A DNA stretch of 64,000 nt from CAVVXX01 sp052389895 (GTDB lineage Bacteria; Pseudomonadota; Alphaproteobacteria; Micropepsales; Micropepsaceae): the NCBI GenBank assembly GCA_052389895.1, contig JBQTHM010000023.1, positions 11,923-75,922 of the forward strand, written 5' to 3'. The position numbers and the translations under genes are program-made. The notes below the pieces were generated by a model. It did no database searches. It was not told the DNA's origin and saw only the letters and a program-made list of their open reading frames with translations. Below are positions 27,436 to 36,466 of this stretch, piece after piece; position 1 is the first letter of the stretch, and every line of letters begins with the position of its first letter.

Positions 27436-27493
27436 GTCCCCTCTCCAAATGCATGGCGTGCAAACGGCCGACGCCAACGCTCCTCTGCCGGAG

Positions 27494-27508
27494 TTAACAA
27501 TGCATTAA
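27494..27508 (-). promoter_or_regulatory. CtrA-type binding site
   Basis: TTAA-N7-TTAA is perfect, and on the minus strand a C follows, giving TTAA-N7-TTAAC, the full CtrA consensus known from Caulobacter and relatives. It sits 59-73 bp upstream of the minus-strand membrane protein that starts at 27435, a normal promoter position. Confidence 0.55.
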
Positions 27509-27650
27509 GAATTGGGCCGTTCCCGGAGAGGCCTCGAATCAGACGCGGAGCTTGCAAGATTACAACGGTTAACGGAGCCGCAACGGGGGTGTTCGCAGAC
27601 CGCGGCCTTATCCTTGTGGAAAAAAGCAGGAACCGAACAGAGCCAGCCGC

Positions 27651-28424
27651 TTAGGTCTGCAGCCTTTGACGGATGGCCTGCGCGATTGCGAGGGATGAAG
27701 GTCTGCCCGCTTGCCCCTGCGAGGGCGCAATGGAAATAACGAGCAGCTTTTGCTCGATGGTAACCGCCGTTTCGTTTGCCGGAGCAATCCGAACGATATT
27801 GAAGTGCGAAAGCAGCGCCTGACCCAGCCGGCGCGTCGCCGCCACGCGCTCGATTGCGCGTGCCGCGTTGCGAATTGCGTCACCCGCAAGCAGTCGCGTC
27901 TCATCGGACGCGTTTAGCACATCCCAATTGGCGCGAAAGCCGATCGTGAGTCCCGTGCGGTCCTGCAATTCCTCCGACGTGCGCACGGCGAATTTCTTCA
28001 CATCGGGCACGAGCACAAGAACATGGGCCGCAGGATCGCCGAGACGCTCGGCAGGAATGCCGCCAGGAGATTTGCTGGTGTAAATCGTCACCCCGCCCCA
28101 GCCTGCGACTTTCAGCGCCACATCGCCGGAATCGTATTTCAACACGCGCCCGCCCAATGCCGCGGGTTCGATCGTGAGATAGAAGACTTCGTCGTCGCCG
28201 CTGATGCGCAAGCGTTCAAAATTGCGATAGCGGTCAAGAGAAAAACGGACCGAATCGCCCGCGAGATAGGACCCGTCTTCGGGCAAATCAGGCCGCGGCT
28301 GGCCCGGCATTTTGAGGCCGCGTATCGGGTCTTCCTGGGCATGGGCAAACGGCGCGCCGGAAAATGCCAGCGGTGTGCAGAGAGTGCACAAAAGGAATAG
28401 GAAGAGTGCCTTGCTCGCGCGCAA
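27651..28424 (-). CDS. Exported protein of unknown function (possibly DUF4908)
   Basis: 257 residues from a TTG at 28424, chosen because it begins a good signal peptide (LRASKALFLFLL, hydrophobic core, cleavage after AFAHA) and AGGGAT lies about 5 nt upstream. An ATG at 28523 would add 33 residues unlike a signal. The mature part has beta-rich stretches such as SVRFSLDRYRNF, FYLTIEPAALGGRVL and a C-terminal helical segment. It resembles DUF4908 proteins of alphaproteobacteria, but I hold that loosely. Divergent from acnA. Likely periplasmic. Confidence 0.6.
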   Translation of the reverse strand: MRASKALFLFLLCTLCTPLAFSGAPFAHAQEDPIRGLKMPGQPRPDLPEDGSYLAGDSVRFSLDRYRNFERLRISGDDEVFYLTIEPAALGGRVLKYDSGDVALKVAGWGGVTIYTSKSPGGIPAERLGDPAAHVLVLVPDVKKFAVRTSEELQDRTGLTIGFRANWDVLNASDETRLLAGDAIRNAARAIERVAATRRLGQALLSHFNIVRIAPANETAVTIEQKLLVISIAPSQGQAGRPSSLAIAQAIRQRLQT

Positions 28425-28593
28425 CGGCGATCCCTGTCTAGGCCCGCTTGGCTGGCCGTTGAACCCTGCCCGAAAACGGAATGTCCGCCCCGCTGCAAGT
28501 ACACGCGGGGATCGTGGCAACAATGTGGTTTCATACGTATAGTGCGACTAATCTTGGCGTCCCTCCGCCATCTCCTTGCTCAAGAGTTTGCTC

Positions 28594-31293
28594 GTGAACG
28601 CTAGTCTCGACAGCTTCCGTTGCCGCCGCACGCTCAAAGTGGGAACGAAGACCTATGCCTATTTCAGCCTCAAGCAGGCCGAGATAAACGGCCTTGAAGG
28701 AATTTCGCGCCTGCCCCACTCGCTGAAGGTGCTGCTGGAAAATCTTCTACGCCACGAAGACGGGCGCACGGTGGCGGCAAAAGATATCAGTGCGTTCGCC
28801 GATTGGCTTAGAAAAAAGAGTTCGGAGCGGGAAGTCGCGTTTCGGCCTGCGCGTGTCTTGATGCAGGATTTCACAGGCGTGCCGGCCGTTGTCGATCTCG
28901 CCGCTATGCGCGACGCCATGATGGCGCTGGGCGGCGACGTGAAGAAAATCAATCCGCTCTCGCCCGTGGATCTCATTATTGACCATTCCGTGATGGTGGA
29001 CGCGTTTGCCAATCGCAACGCGTTCAAGATCAATGTGGCGCGTGAGTACGAACGCAACGGCGAACGCTACGCGTTCCTGCGCTGGGGCGCCAAGGCCTTC
29101 GACAATTTCCGGGTGGTGCCGCCCGGAACCGGCATCTGCCATCAAGTGAATCTGGAGTACCTCGGCCAAACCGTCTGGACCAAGAAGGAAAAGGCGAACG
29201 GAAAATCGATCGAATACGCCTATCCCGACACGCTGGTGGGCACAGACAGCCACACGACCATGATCAACTCATTGGCGGTCTTGGGATGGGGTGTCGGCGG
29301 GATCGAGGCGGAAGCGGCCATGCTGGGTCAGCCCATGTCCATGCTCATCCCTGAAGTCGTTGGCGTGCGGCTGAGCGGCAAGCTGCGCCCCGGCGTTACC
29401 GCTACGGATCTCGTGCTCACCGTCACCGAGATGTTGCGCAAGCGGGGCGTGGTGGGGAAGTTTGTCGAATTCTTTGGCCGCGGCCTTGACGATCTCGGGC
29501 TGGAAGACCGCGCCACGATTTCCAACATGGCTCCCGAGTACGGCGCGACGTGCGGCTTCTTTCCGGCGGATGCGGAAACGCTGCGCTACTTGCGCGCAAC
29601 GGGGCGCAAGGCCGAACGCGTGGCGCTCACGCAAAAATATCTGCGCGCGCAAGGGCTGTTCCGCGATCCGCGCACGCCGGATCCCGAATTCACCGACATA
29701 TTGCATCTCGATTTGGAAGCAGTCGAATCGAGCCTTGCCGGCCCGCGCCGCCCGCAAGATCGAGTTGCGCTCTCGCGGGCGGGGGAAGAATTTTCGCATG
29801 CCCTGACGCAGATTTTCGAAAAAGCCGACGACGCCGGAAGCCGCGTGAAAGTGGAGGGTACGAATTACACGCTGGGCCACGGCGACGTGGTGATTGCCGC
29901 CATTACCTCCTGCACCAACACGTCCAATCCCAGCGTCATGATCGGAGCGGGACTGCTGGCCAAGAAAGCGGCGGCACTGGGGCTGAAGACGAAGCCGTGG
30001 GTAAAGACCTCGCTCGCCCCGGGAAGCCAGGTCGTCACCGAATACCTGGCCAAAGCCGGATTGCAAAAATCGCTGGACGCGTTGGGATTCGAGCTCGTGG
30101 GTTATGGCTGTACCACGTGCATCGGCAATTCGGGGCCGCTGCCCGATCCAATCGCGCGGGCCGTCAACGAAAATGACCTGGTCGTCGCGGCGGTACTGTC
30201 CGGCAACCGCAATTTCGAGGGTCGCGTCCATCCCCAGGTGCGCGCGAATTATCTCGCGTCGCCGATGCTGGTCGTTGCATACGCGCTTGCGGGCACGATG
30301 AAAACGAACCTTGCGACCGAGCCTGTCGGGCACGACCGCAAGAACAATCCGGTATTTCTGCGCGACATCTGGCCCTCGCAGCGTGAAATAAACGCGACGA
30401 TCACCAAGTCGATTACGCCCGCGATGTTCCGCCGCCGCTACGGCCATGTGTTCAAAGGCGGGCCCGAGTGGAAAAAGGTTAAAGTGCGCGGCGGTGCGAC
30501 CTATGGGTGGGACGCGGCATCAACTTACGTAAAAAACCCGCCTTATTTCGCCAACATCGCGCGCGATCCCGTGCCCCTGGGGGAGATCCGGGGCGCCCGC
30601 ATTCTGGGGCTGTTCGGGGATTCGATCACGACCGATCACATCAGCCCAGCGGGTGCGATCAAAAAGGAAAGCCCTGCCGGCCAGTATCTGATCGCGCATG
30701 GAGTTTCACCGGCTGAATTCAATTCCTATGGCTCGCGACGCGGCAATCACGAAGTGATGATGCGAGGCACATTCGCCAACATCCGAATCAAGAACGAAAT
30801 GCTGGGGGGGCGCGAAGGCGGCCTCACCATCCATCAGCCGGGCGGCGAAGAAATGCCGATCTATGACGCCGCCATGCGTTACCAGAAAGAACGCGTGCCC
30901 ACGGTCGTGATCGCGGGCAAGGAATACGGTTCCGGCTCCTCGCGCGACTGGGCCGCCAAGGGTCCGAGACTGCTCGGCGTGCGCGCGGTCATCGTCGAAA
31001 GTTTTGAACGCATTCACCGTTCCAACCTTATCGGCATGGGCGTGCTGCCCTTGGAGTTTGTGGGCGGAAAGACGCGCAGGGACTACGGCTTCACGGGAAA
31101 AGAAGTGATCGACATTGGTGGGCGCAAAAATGAGCTTACCCCGCGCATGCAGCTTGTGGGCCGCATCACCTATCCTGATGGCAGCAAGGCGGAAATGCCG
31201 CTGCTCGCGCGTATCGATACGCTGGACGAGGCCCAGTATTTTCGGCATGGCGGGATTCTTCCTTACGTGCTCCGCCATCTTTTGGCCGCGTAA
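28594..31293 (+). CDS. acnA: Aconitate hydratase A
   Basis: 899 residues from the GTG at 28594 (VNASLDSFRCRRTLKVG), close to the family's usual start; AAGAG lies about 7 nt upstream, and a TTG at 28576 is an alternative. The [4Fe-4S] ligands Cys440 (ITSCTNTSNP), Cys506 and Cys509 (GCTTCIGNSGP) are present, as are VGTDSHTTM and the swivel-domain motif YGSGSSRDWAAKG. It interconverts citrate and isocitrate in the TCA cycle. It stands alone, divergent from the exported protein gene. Confidence 0.96.
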   Translation: MNASLDSFRCRRTLKVGTKTYAYFSLKQAEINGLEGISRLPHSLKVLLENLLRHEDGRTVAAKDISAFADWLRKKSSEREVAFRPARVLMQDFTGVPAVVDLAAMRDAMMALGGDVKKINPLSPVDLIIDHSVMVDAFANRNAFKINVAREYERNGERYAFLRWGAKAFDNFRVVPPGTGICHQVNLEYLGQTVWTKKEKANGKSIEYAYPDTLVGTDSHTTMINSLAVLGWGVGGIEAEAAMLGQPMSMLIPEVVGVRLSGKLRPGVTATDLVLTVTEMLRKRGVVGKFVEFFGRGLDDLGLEDRATISNMAPEYGATCGFFPADAETLRYLRATGRKAERVALTQKYLRAQGLFRDPRTPDPEFTDILHLDLEAVESSLAGPRRPQDRVALSRAGEEFSHALTQIFEKADDAGSRVKVEGTNYTLGHGDVVIAAITSCTNTSNPSVMIGAGLLAKKAAALGLKTKPWVKTSLAPGSQVVTEYLAKAGLQKSLDALGFELVGYGCTTCIGNSGPLPDPIARAVNENDLVVAAVLSGNRNFEGRVHPQVRANYLASPMLVVAYALAGTMKTNLATEPVGHDRKNNPVFLRDIWPSQREINATITKSITPAMFRRRYGHVFKGGPEWKKVKVRGGATYGWDAASTYVKNPPYFANIARDPVPLGEIRGARILGLFGDSITTDHISPAGAIKKESPAGQYLIAHGVSPAEFNSYGSRRGNHEVMMRGTFANIRIKNEMLGGREGGLTIHQPGGEEMPIYDAAMRYQKERVPTVVIAGKEYGSGSSRDWAAKGPRLLGVRAVIVESFERIHRSNLIGMGVLPLEFVGGKTRRDYGFTGKEVIDIGGRKNELTPRMQLVGRITYPDGSKAEMPLLARIDTLDEAQYFRHGGILPYVLRHLLAA

Positions 31294-31367
31294 AAGCCCG
31301 TACTTTCAAGCCATCGTGATGCGATGGGCCTTTGGAAAGGCGGGGGCTTCGCCCTATCTTCCCGCCC

Positions 31368-32102
31368 ATGCGCTTTGCTGCGTATCTCTGTGCCGGCCTT
31401 CTCGGGCTTGTCCCCGCCTTAGCGGGCGAGCAGCCCACGCACACCTCGCACCCGGTCGTGGTCGAACTGTTCACGAGCCAGGGCTGCGCCGATTGCCCGC
31501 CCGCCGACGCATTCTTGGGCGAACTTGCAAAGCGCAGAAACACGATCGCCATAACGCTTCCCGTCACCTATTGGGACATGCTGGGATGGAAGGACACCTT
31601 CGCCAGCGAAGCCAATACCACCAGACAAAAGGCGTATGCCAAAGCGCTGGGACGAAGCGGCGTCTATACGCCGCAAATGATCGTGAACGGCACGGCCGAC
31701 GTAGTGGGCGGACGCCGCGATCAGGTGCTTTCGACCGTGGCCGCGCGCGCTAACGACAACCCCAGCATTCCGGTCGACATCCAGCTTGCGCCCCACACCG
31801 TGAACATCACGATCGCGGGCGGGGAAAAAACGGGCCCGGCGACGATCTGGGTCATGCCCACGCTTTCGCGCGCCAACGTGAAAGTGGGCAAAGGCGAGAA
31901 CCAGGGCCGCGAACTCGCCTACACAAATATCGTTCGCGATCTGAAAGCAATCGGTGTGTGGGAAGGCGAGGCCGTCACTTTCAGCTTGCCGCGCCGCGCC
32001 CTCACCAAGGTGCGCTATGACGGGCTCGTCGTTCTGCTTCAGCGTGACCGGCACGGACAGGTGATTGGCGCCACGATGATCGGCAAGCGCGTCCCAGAAT
32101 AA
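31368..32102 (+). CDS. DUF1223 thioredoxin-like exported protein
   Basis: 244 residues from the ATG at 31368, giving a signal peptide (MRFAAYLCAGLLGLVPALAG). The core PVVVELFTSQGCADCPPAD with Cys40 and Cys43 (C-A-D-C) and PVTYWDMLGWKDTFAS matches the DUF1223 family, which has a thioredoxin-like fold. A redox or metal-related role in the periplasm is likely but unproven. It follows acnA by 74 bp and may share its transcript. A hairpin terminator lies about 150 bp after its stop. Confidence 0.83.
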   Translation: MRFAAYLCAGLLGLVPALAGEQPTHTSHPVVVELFTSQGCADCPPADAFLGELAKRRNTIAITLPVTYWDMLGWKDTFASEANTTRQKAYAKALGRSGVYTPQMIVNGTADVVGGRRDQVLSTVAARANDNPSIPVDIQLAPHTVNITIAGGEKTGPATIWVMPTLSRANVKVGKGENQGRELAYTNIVRDLKAIGVWEGEAVTFSLPRRALTKVRYDGLVVLLQRDRHGQVIGATMIGKRVPE

Positions 32103-32251
32103 TACACCCCTGTCGAGACGAGCGATCTTTAAACCAAGCAGACCTGCGGCCCAGCCGGTTCGCCTCGCTTCATTGCATCTGCCGGGCTGGTTTGCGTAAA
32201 CGACAACAAAGCTTCTTCAGCACTTTGTAACCGCAATTTCGATGGCCGCGC

Positions 32252-32290
32252 ATTCGCCTGTGCCCGCGGCAGGCGAATTTCTCAATTTTT
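32252..32290 (+). terminator. Probable intrinsic terminator
   Basis: ATTCGCCTG and CAGGCGAAT form a perfect 9-bp stem with a 9-nt loop, followed by TTCTCAATTTTT. It lies in the gap after the DUF1223 gene and before the GGDEF/EAL gene, where it could end the acnA-DUF1223 transcript. Confidence 0.7.
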
Positions 32291-32349
32291 AAGCGCTTCC
32301 CGCGTAGTTTTGATGCAATTCGCACGGATCAATACGCGGAACAAGGGTA

Positions 32350-34065
32350 GTGGAATTGGGCACCGGGCTGTTTCAACGCAGTTTCAAGGAAAGCTTTAAG
32401 GCGCTTGGCGAAGCCAATGCCGCCGAACGGCTTCGCCTCGCGGTTACCGGGGCGGGCGAGGCTGCATTCGATTGGACCATCGCCGACAACCGCATCGTCT
32501 GGGAAGCCGCCGACTCCGTTCTGCGGCCCCATGTGGACCCCGCGCAGGTCGAGACCGGCCATGGATTTTGCGCCTGGATCGGTCACGAAAGCAAAGAGCG
32601 GCTACTGTCGCTTGTAAGCGAAATCGCGCCGGCCGAGCCCGTCTTCGAACTGGAATTCCAGTCGCTCGCGCCCAAACCGGAATGGTTCGAAATCCGCGCC
32701 GTGCGTGTGCCGGGGCCAAATGGCGCGGCGGAGCGGGTTACGGGCGTACTGCGGACGGTTACCGAGCGAAAACATGCTCTGGCACGGCTTACCTATCTTG
32801 CCGCCTACGACGAATTGACCGGTCATCTCAATCGCACGCGGCTGCGCGACGAACTGACCAAGACGATCGCGCGCGCTGCCGCGAACGACCGGCATTGCGC
32901 CTATTTCGTCGCGGCAATCGACAAGCTTGCGGTGATCAACGAGACGTACGGTTTTGATGTCGCCGATGAAGTGATTGTCGCAACCGGCCAGCGGTTGGCC
33001 GCAAGCTTGCGCGCCAGCGACGTCATCGGGCGCACGGGTGGAAACAAGTTCGGAATTATACTTTCCGAATGCGGCGAGCAGGAGACGGCGCAGGTGGCCG
33101 AGCGCCTGCGCGCGAGCGTGCGTGACGACGTCATCGAGACTCGGGCAGGGCCAGTATCGGCAACCGTTTCCATCGGTGCCGTATGGCTTCCTGCGCACGC
33201 GGTGACCAGCCAGGAAGCGATGCTGCGTGCGGAAGAGGCACTCAACCGCGCCAAGAGCACTGGGCGCAATGGGTTTGTGGGCTACTCGCAATCGCCCCAA
33301 CGCGAATCTGCGCGCAGGCGTCTAATCACAATTGCCGACGATGTGATGGCCGCACTCAACGACCACCGGCTCGTTTTTGCCTATCAGCCTATTGTCGGCG
33401 CCCGCTCTCGCCTGCCCGAGCATTACGAGTGCCTGCTGCGCCTCACACGCAAGGACGGGACTATCGCGGCCGCGGGCGAGTTCATCCCGGCTGCGGAAAC
33501 GCTGGGGCTTGTGCGCCTTGTGGACCGGCGCGTTCTAGAGATGGCAGTTGCGCAACTCTATTCGCATCCCGAGATCAAGCTTTCCATCAATGTGTCCGGG
33601 ACCACAGCCGGCGATCCTTCGTGGCTCCAGTCCTTCATCAATTATGTGCGCGAGAATCGCGAGGTGGCCGAGCGCATGACGGTGGAACTGACGGAAACCG
33701 CCGCCATTCACGCCTTCGAGGAAAATGCACGCTTTGTGAGCCGGCTTCGCGACATGGGCTGCCGCGTAGCCATCGACGATTTCGGCGCCGGCTACACCTC
33801 CTTCCGTAACCTGCACATGCTTCGTGTGGACATGGTCAAGATAGACGGCGCTTATGTACGCGAGCTGACGGCTTCACCCGACAACCAGCTTTTCGTGCGT
33901 ACCCTCGTTAGCCTCGCAAAGAACTTCCAGCTGGAAACGGTTGCCGAATGGGTGGGCTCGGAAAAGGACGCCTCGCTGCTCGGCGAATTCGGCGTGGACT
34001 ATTTCCAGGGCTATTGTTTTGGCGAGCCCGACATGTCGCCCGCCTGGCCCACGCAGCCTAACTGA
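32350..34065 (+). CDS. PAS-like, degenerate GGDEF and EAL domain protein
   Basis: 571 residues from a GTG at 32350; a TTG at 32356 is better spaced from AAGGG. A PAS-like sensor (about 25-140) is followed by a GGDEF domain (about 150-310) whose active site is GGNKF (230-234) instead of GG[D/E]EF, and whose GHxxGD segment is GFDVAD, so cyclase activity is unlikely. The EAL domain (about 325-565) keeps Glu360 (ECL), Asn414, Glu449, Asp476, Asp477, Lys497, Glu533 and Gln553, so it is probably an active c-di-GMP phosphodiesterase. No membrane segment. Neighbours are PhaR and DUF1223 genes. Confidence 0.85.
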   Translation: MELGTGLFQRSFKESFKALGEANAAERLRLAVTGAGEAAFDWTIADNRIVWEAADSVLRPHVDPAQVETGHGFCAWIGHESKERLLSLVSEIAPAEPVFELEFQSLAPKPEWFEIRAVRVPGPNGAAERVTGVLRTVTERKHALARLTYLAAYDELTGHLNRTRLRDELTKTIARAAANDRHCAYFVAAIDKLAVINETYGFDVADEVIVATGQRLAASLRASDVIGRTGGNKFGIILSECGEQETAQVAERLRASVRDDVIETRAGPVSATVSIGAVWLPAHAVTSQEAMLRAEEALNRAKSTGRNGFVGYSQSPQRESARRRLITIADDVMAALNDHRLVFAYQPIVGARSRLPEHYECLLRLTRKDGTIAAAGEFIPAAETLGLVRLVDRRVLEMAVAQLYSHPEIKLSINVSGTTAGDPSWLQSFINYVRENREVAERMTVELTETAAIHAFEENARFVSRLRDMGCRVAIDDFGAGYTSFRNLHMLRVDMVKIDGAYVRELTASPDNQLFVRTLVSLAKNFQLETVAEWVGSEKDASLLGEFGVDYFQGYCFGEPDMSPAWPTQPN

Positions 34066-34073
34066 CTCACTGA

Positions 34074-34685
34074 CTATTTCCGTCCGGCCAGCTCGGCCAA
34101 TTGCCGGCGCATTGTCTCGATCTGATCCTTGAGTTCGCGGATCTCGTCATCGCGCTCGTGATCCTTTGCCTCGCCCCCATTGCCGCGCGTGGATTTGGCA
34201 TCAGGCCCATTTTCGCGCATCTGCCGCGCGACGGGCGCGAACATCTTCATCGCCTGTTCAAAAATGGCCATGTTCTGCCGGGCAATCGTCTCGAAATTCT
34301 TGTAGCCAAGGCCGCCGAACGCATCGGCGAATTTCTCCCGCAGCTGCTCCTGGTTGCGGGCGAAGCTTTCCATGGACATTTCGAGGTAACGGGGCACGAA
34401 GGCCTGCAGATTATCGCCATACAAGCCGATGAGCTGGCGCAGGAACTTGATGGGCAGAAGGTTATGCCCCTTGCCCTCTTCTTCCACGATGATCTGAGTG
34501 AGCACCTGGCGCGTGATGTCTTCGCCCGTGCGTGCGTCGCGCACTTCGAAATCGACGCCTTCCTTCACCATCTCGCAGAGATGGTCGAGCGTCACATAAC
34601 TCGACGCCTTCGTGTTGTAGAGCCGGCGGTTCGCATATTTCTTTATGATGACCGGATCGCCGGGCCCGCTCTTCCTGTCGCTCAA
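34074..34685 (-). CDS. phaR: Polyhydroxyalkanoate synthesis repressor PhaR
   Basis: 203 residues from a TTG at 34685; a GTG at 34691 is equally possible and no ATG fits. The N-terminal DNA- and PHB-binding domain has the signature VIIKKYANRRLYNTKASSYV, then the PHB accumulation regulatory domain. The C-terminal end is a charged coiled coil (DDEIRELKDQIETMRRQLAEL). PhaR represses phasin and PHB genes until it is titrated by granules. The PHB reductase phaB is divergent, 398 bp away, a natural target region. It is convergent with the GGDEF/EAL gene. Confidence 0.92.
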   Translation of the reverse strand: MSDRKSGPGDPVIIKKYANRRLYNTKASSYVTLDHLCEMVKEGVDFEVRDARTGEDITRQVLTQIIVEEEGKGHNLLPIKFLRQLIGLYGDNLQAFVPRYLEMSMESFARNQEQLREKFADAFGGLGYKNFETIARQNMAIFEQAMKMFAPVARQMRENGPDAKSTRGNGGEAKDHERDDEIRELKDQIETMRRQLAELAGRK

Positions 34686-35083
34686 ACGCACACCTGGGGG
34701 CGATAACGGGCGCTTTCGCGTCCTCCTGCACAGTCGACTCAACACGCCCGCAAGCGGGCTGTAAAGCCCAATTTCATTGGACCCGCAAAAGGGTTTACGA
34801 GAACAAACGCGGCATGCATGAATCCCTGCAGCAGAGGCGGAGAAAAATATGACAAATGCGGAATTCCCCTTCTCCGCCGGGCTCACGCGCGAAGGACTTG
34901 GTGCCGTCGGGAGGAAAGCCTTCTACCTGGAGATCATTCTGCGAAGGATTGCGGGCGCCCTTGGCACCCGCTGGCGTGCAGTTCGCCGCCAGCCAGCGAG
35001 AGCCGGGTGAAAACTTTTCGGGCAGTTTCGGAGTTTAGGTAGTCTTCCACTGTCCCAAGTTGACAACGGAGAGGAGACGTTCA
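34686..35083. other. 398-bp gap between phaR and phaB
   Basis: This divergent region must hold promoters for phaR and phaB and possibly PhaR binding sites; I could not identify an operator with confidence. It contains the short ORF at 34849-35010. The ribosome-binding site of phaB, GGAGAGGAG, ends the gap. Confidence 0.5.
34849..35010 (+). CDS. Possible 53-residue protein
   Basis: An ATG at 34849 has GGAG about 6 nt upstream (AGGCGGAGAAAAAT). The product, starting MTNAEFPFSAGLTREGLGAV and containing GRKAFYLEIILRRIAGALG, has a hydrophobic/amphipathic helix and a basic C-terminus. It is not similar to a phasin I can recall. Its position between phaR and phaB, on the phaB strand and 73 bp upstream of it, suggests a link to PHB storage, but that is inference. 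It may be chance. Confidence 0.35.
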   Translation: MTNAEFPFSAGLTREGLGAVGRKAFYLEIILRRIAGALGTRWRAVRRQPARAG

Positions 35084-35806
35084 ATGGCGCGCGTTGCGCT
35101 GGTCACAGGTGGCACAAGAGGCATTGGCAGGGCAATTTCGGTAGCCTTGCGGCAAGGCGGATACCGTGTCGTGGCAAATTTTCACGGCAACGAAGAAAAG
35201 GCGAAGGCCTTTGAACGCGAGACAAAGATTGCTTCCCGCAAGTGGGACGTGGCCGATTTCGGCGCATGTATAGAGGCGGTGGCCGAAGTGGCCGACGAAT
35301 TCGGGCCCGTCGACGTCCTGGTGAACAATGCAGGCATCACGCGCGATGCCACCATGCGCAAGATGGGCCGCGAAGCATGGGACGCCGTTGTGGATACGAA
35401 CCTCGGCGGCTGTTTCAACATGTGCAAGGCGGTTTGGGAGAGCATGGTCGAACGCGGCTTCGGCCGAATTGTGAACATTGGCTCGATAAACGGGCAAGCG
35501 GGCCAATATGGGCAGGTAAACTATGCCGCCGCCAAATCGGGCATCCACGGCTTCACCAAGGCGCTGGCGCAGGAAGGGGCGGCCAAGGGCATTACGGTGA
35601 ACGCGATCGCACCGGGCTATATCGACACGGACATGGTGGCCGCCGTGCCCGTTAACGTGCTGGAAAAGATCGTCGCGCGCATTCCGGTGGGACGATTAGG
35701 CAAGGCCGAGGAAATTGCGCGCGGCGTGGCGTTTCTGGTGGCGGACGATGCGGGCTTCATCACCGGCTCCACACTCTCTATCAACGGCGGCCAGCATATG
35801 TATTGA
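35084..35806 (+). CDS. phaB: Acetoacetyl-CoA reductase (NADPH)
   Basis: 240 residues, start set by GGAGAGGAG 7 nt upstream. A classical short-chain dehydrogenase: nucleotide-binding TGGTRGIGRAI (8-18), NNAG, the catalytic Ser in NIGSINGQAGQ, and Tyr and Lys in YAAAKSG. The PhaB-type features NAGITRDATMRKM and APGYIDTDMV and the neighbouring phaR gene support acetoacetyl-CoA reductase rather than the related fatty-acid enzyme FabG. It makes (R)-3-hydroxybutyryl-CoA for PHB. The synthase (phaC) and thiolase are not in the window. Confidence 0.9.
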   Translation: MARVALVTGGTRGIGRAISVALRQGGYRVVANFHGNEEKAKAFERETKIASRKWDVADFGACIEAVAEVADEFGPVDVLVNNAGITRDATMRKMGREAWDAVVDTNLGGCFNMCKAVWESMVERGFGRIVNIGSINGQAGQYGQVNYAAAKSGIHGFTKALAQEGAAKGITVNAIAPGYIDTDMVAAVPVNVLEKIVARIPVGRLGKAEEIARGVAFLVADDAGFITGSTLSINGGQHMY

Positions 35807-35842
35807 TTCCTTTCGCTTGATCCCACTACCGGATTTCGTCAC

Positions 35843-36466
35843 GTGGAATCCCTTCAGCTGATCGAAGTAAAATCGCTCGCTTGCGTCCGCGGCGGCCGCG
35901 ACGTTTTCCAGGGACTGAATTTTCGCGCGGCCGCGGGCGAGACTGTCCTGCTGCAGGGGCCGAACGGAGCGGGCAAGACCTCCACGCTAAGAATCCTTGC
36001 GGGTCTGCTGCCTCAGGCGGCGGGGAGCGTCACCTTGCGCGACCAACGCGGCACAGTGACCGACGCGGCAGAGCGCGCCCAAATTGCGGGATGGCTCGGC
36101 CACCAGGACGGCATCAAAGGCCAAATGACCGTTTTCGAAAACGTGCACTTCTTTGCCGCGCTCTTCGGTGCGGTGGAATCGCCGGAATCGATTCTTGATC
36201 GCGTCGGACTTTCCGCTTCCAGCGATTGGCCCGCACAGTTTCTCTCTGCGGGGCAGCGCAGGCGGCTTGCGCTGGCGCGGCTCCTTCTTGGCAATCGTCC
36301 GCTCTGGCTCCTGGACGAGCCCTTGGCGGCGCTTGATGCGGAAGGCCGCGAGCTTGTCGCGAGCCTCGTGCGCGGGCGTTGCGAGCACGGCGGCATCGCC
36401 GTCGTCGCCTCGCACGGCGACTTTGCGCCGGCGGCGCAGCACGTCCGTCTTGGAACGCAAAAGTGA
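35843..36466 (+). CDS. ccmA: Haem exporter ATP-binding protein CcmA
   Basis: 207 residues from a GTG. Walker A GPNGAGKTS at 39-47, signature LSAGQRRRLALARLLL and Walker B PLWLLDEPLAALD are intact; the GHQDGIKGQMTVFEN segment is typical of CcmA. CcmA with CcmB and CcmC releases haem from CcmE during cytochrome c maturation. Its stop overlaps the ccmB GTG (GTGA), so ccmA-ccmB are translationally coupled. The phaB gene ends 36 bp upstream on the same strand, so read-through is possible. Confidence 0.9.
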   Translation: MESLQLIEVKSLACVRGGRDVFQGLNFRAAAGETVLLQGPNGAGKTSTLRILAGLLPQAAGSVTLRDQRGTVTDAAERAQIAGWLGHQDGIKGQMTVFENVHFFAALFGAVESPESILDRVGLSASSDWPAQFLSAGQRRRLALARLLLGNRPLWLLDEPLAALDAEGRELVASLVRGRCEHGGIAVVASHGDFAPAAQHVRLGTQK

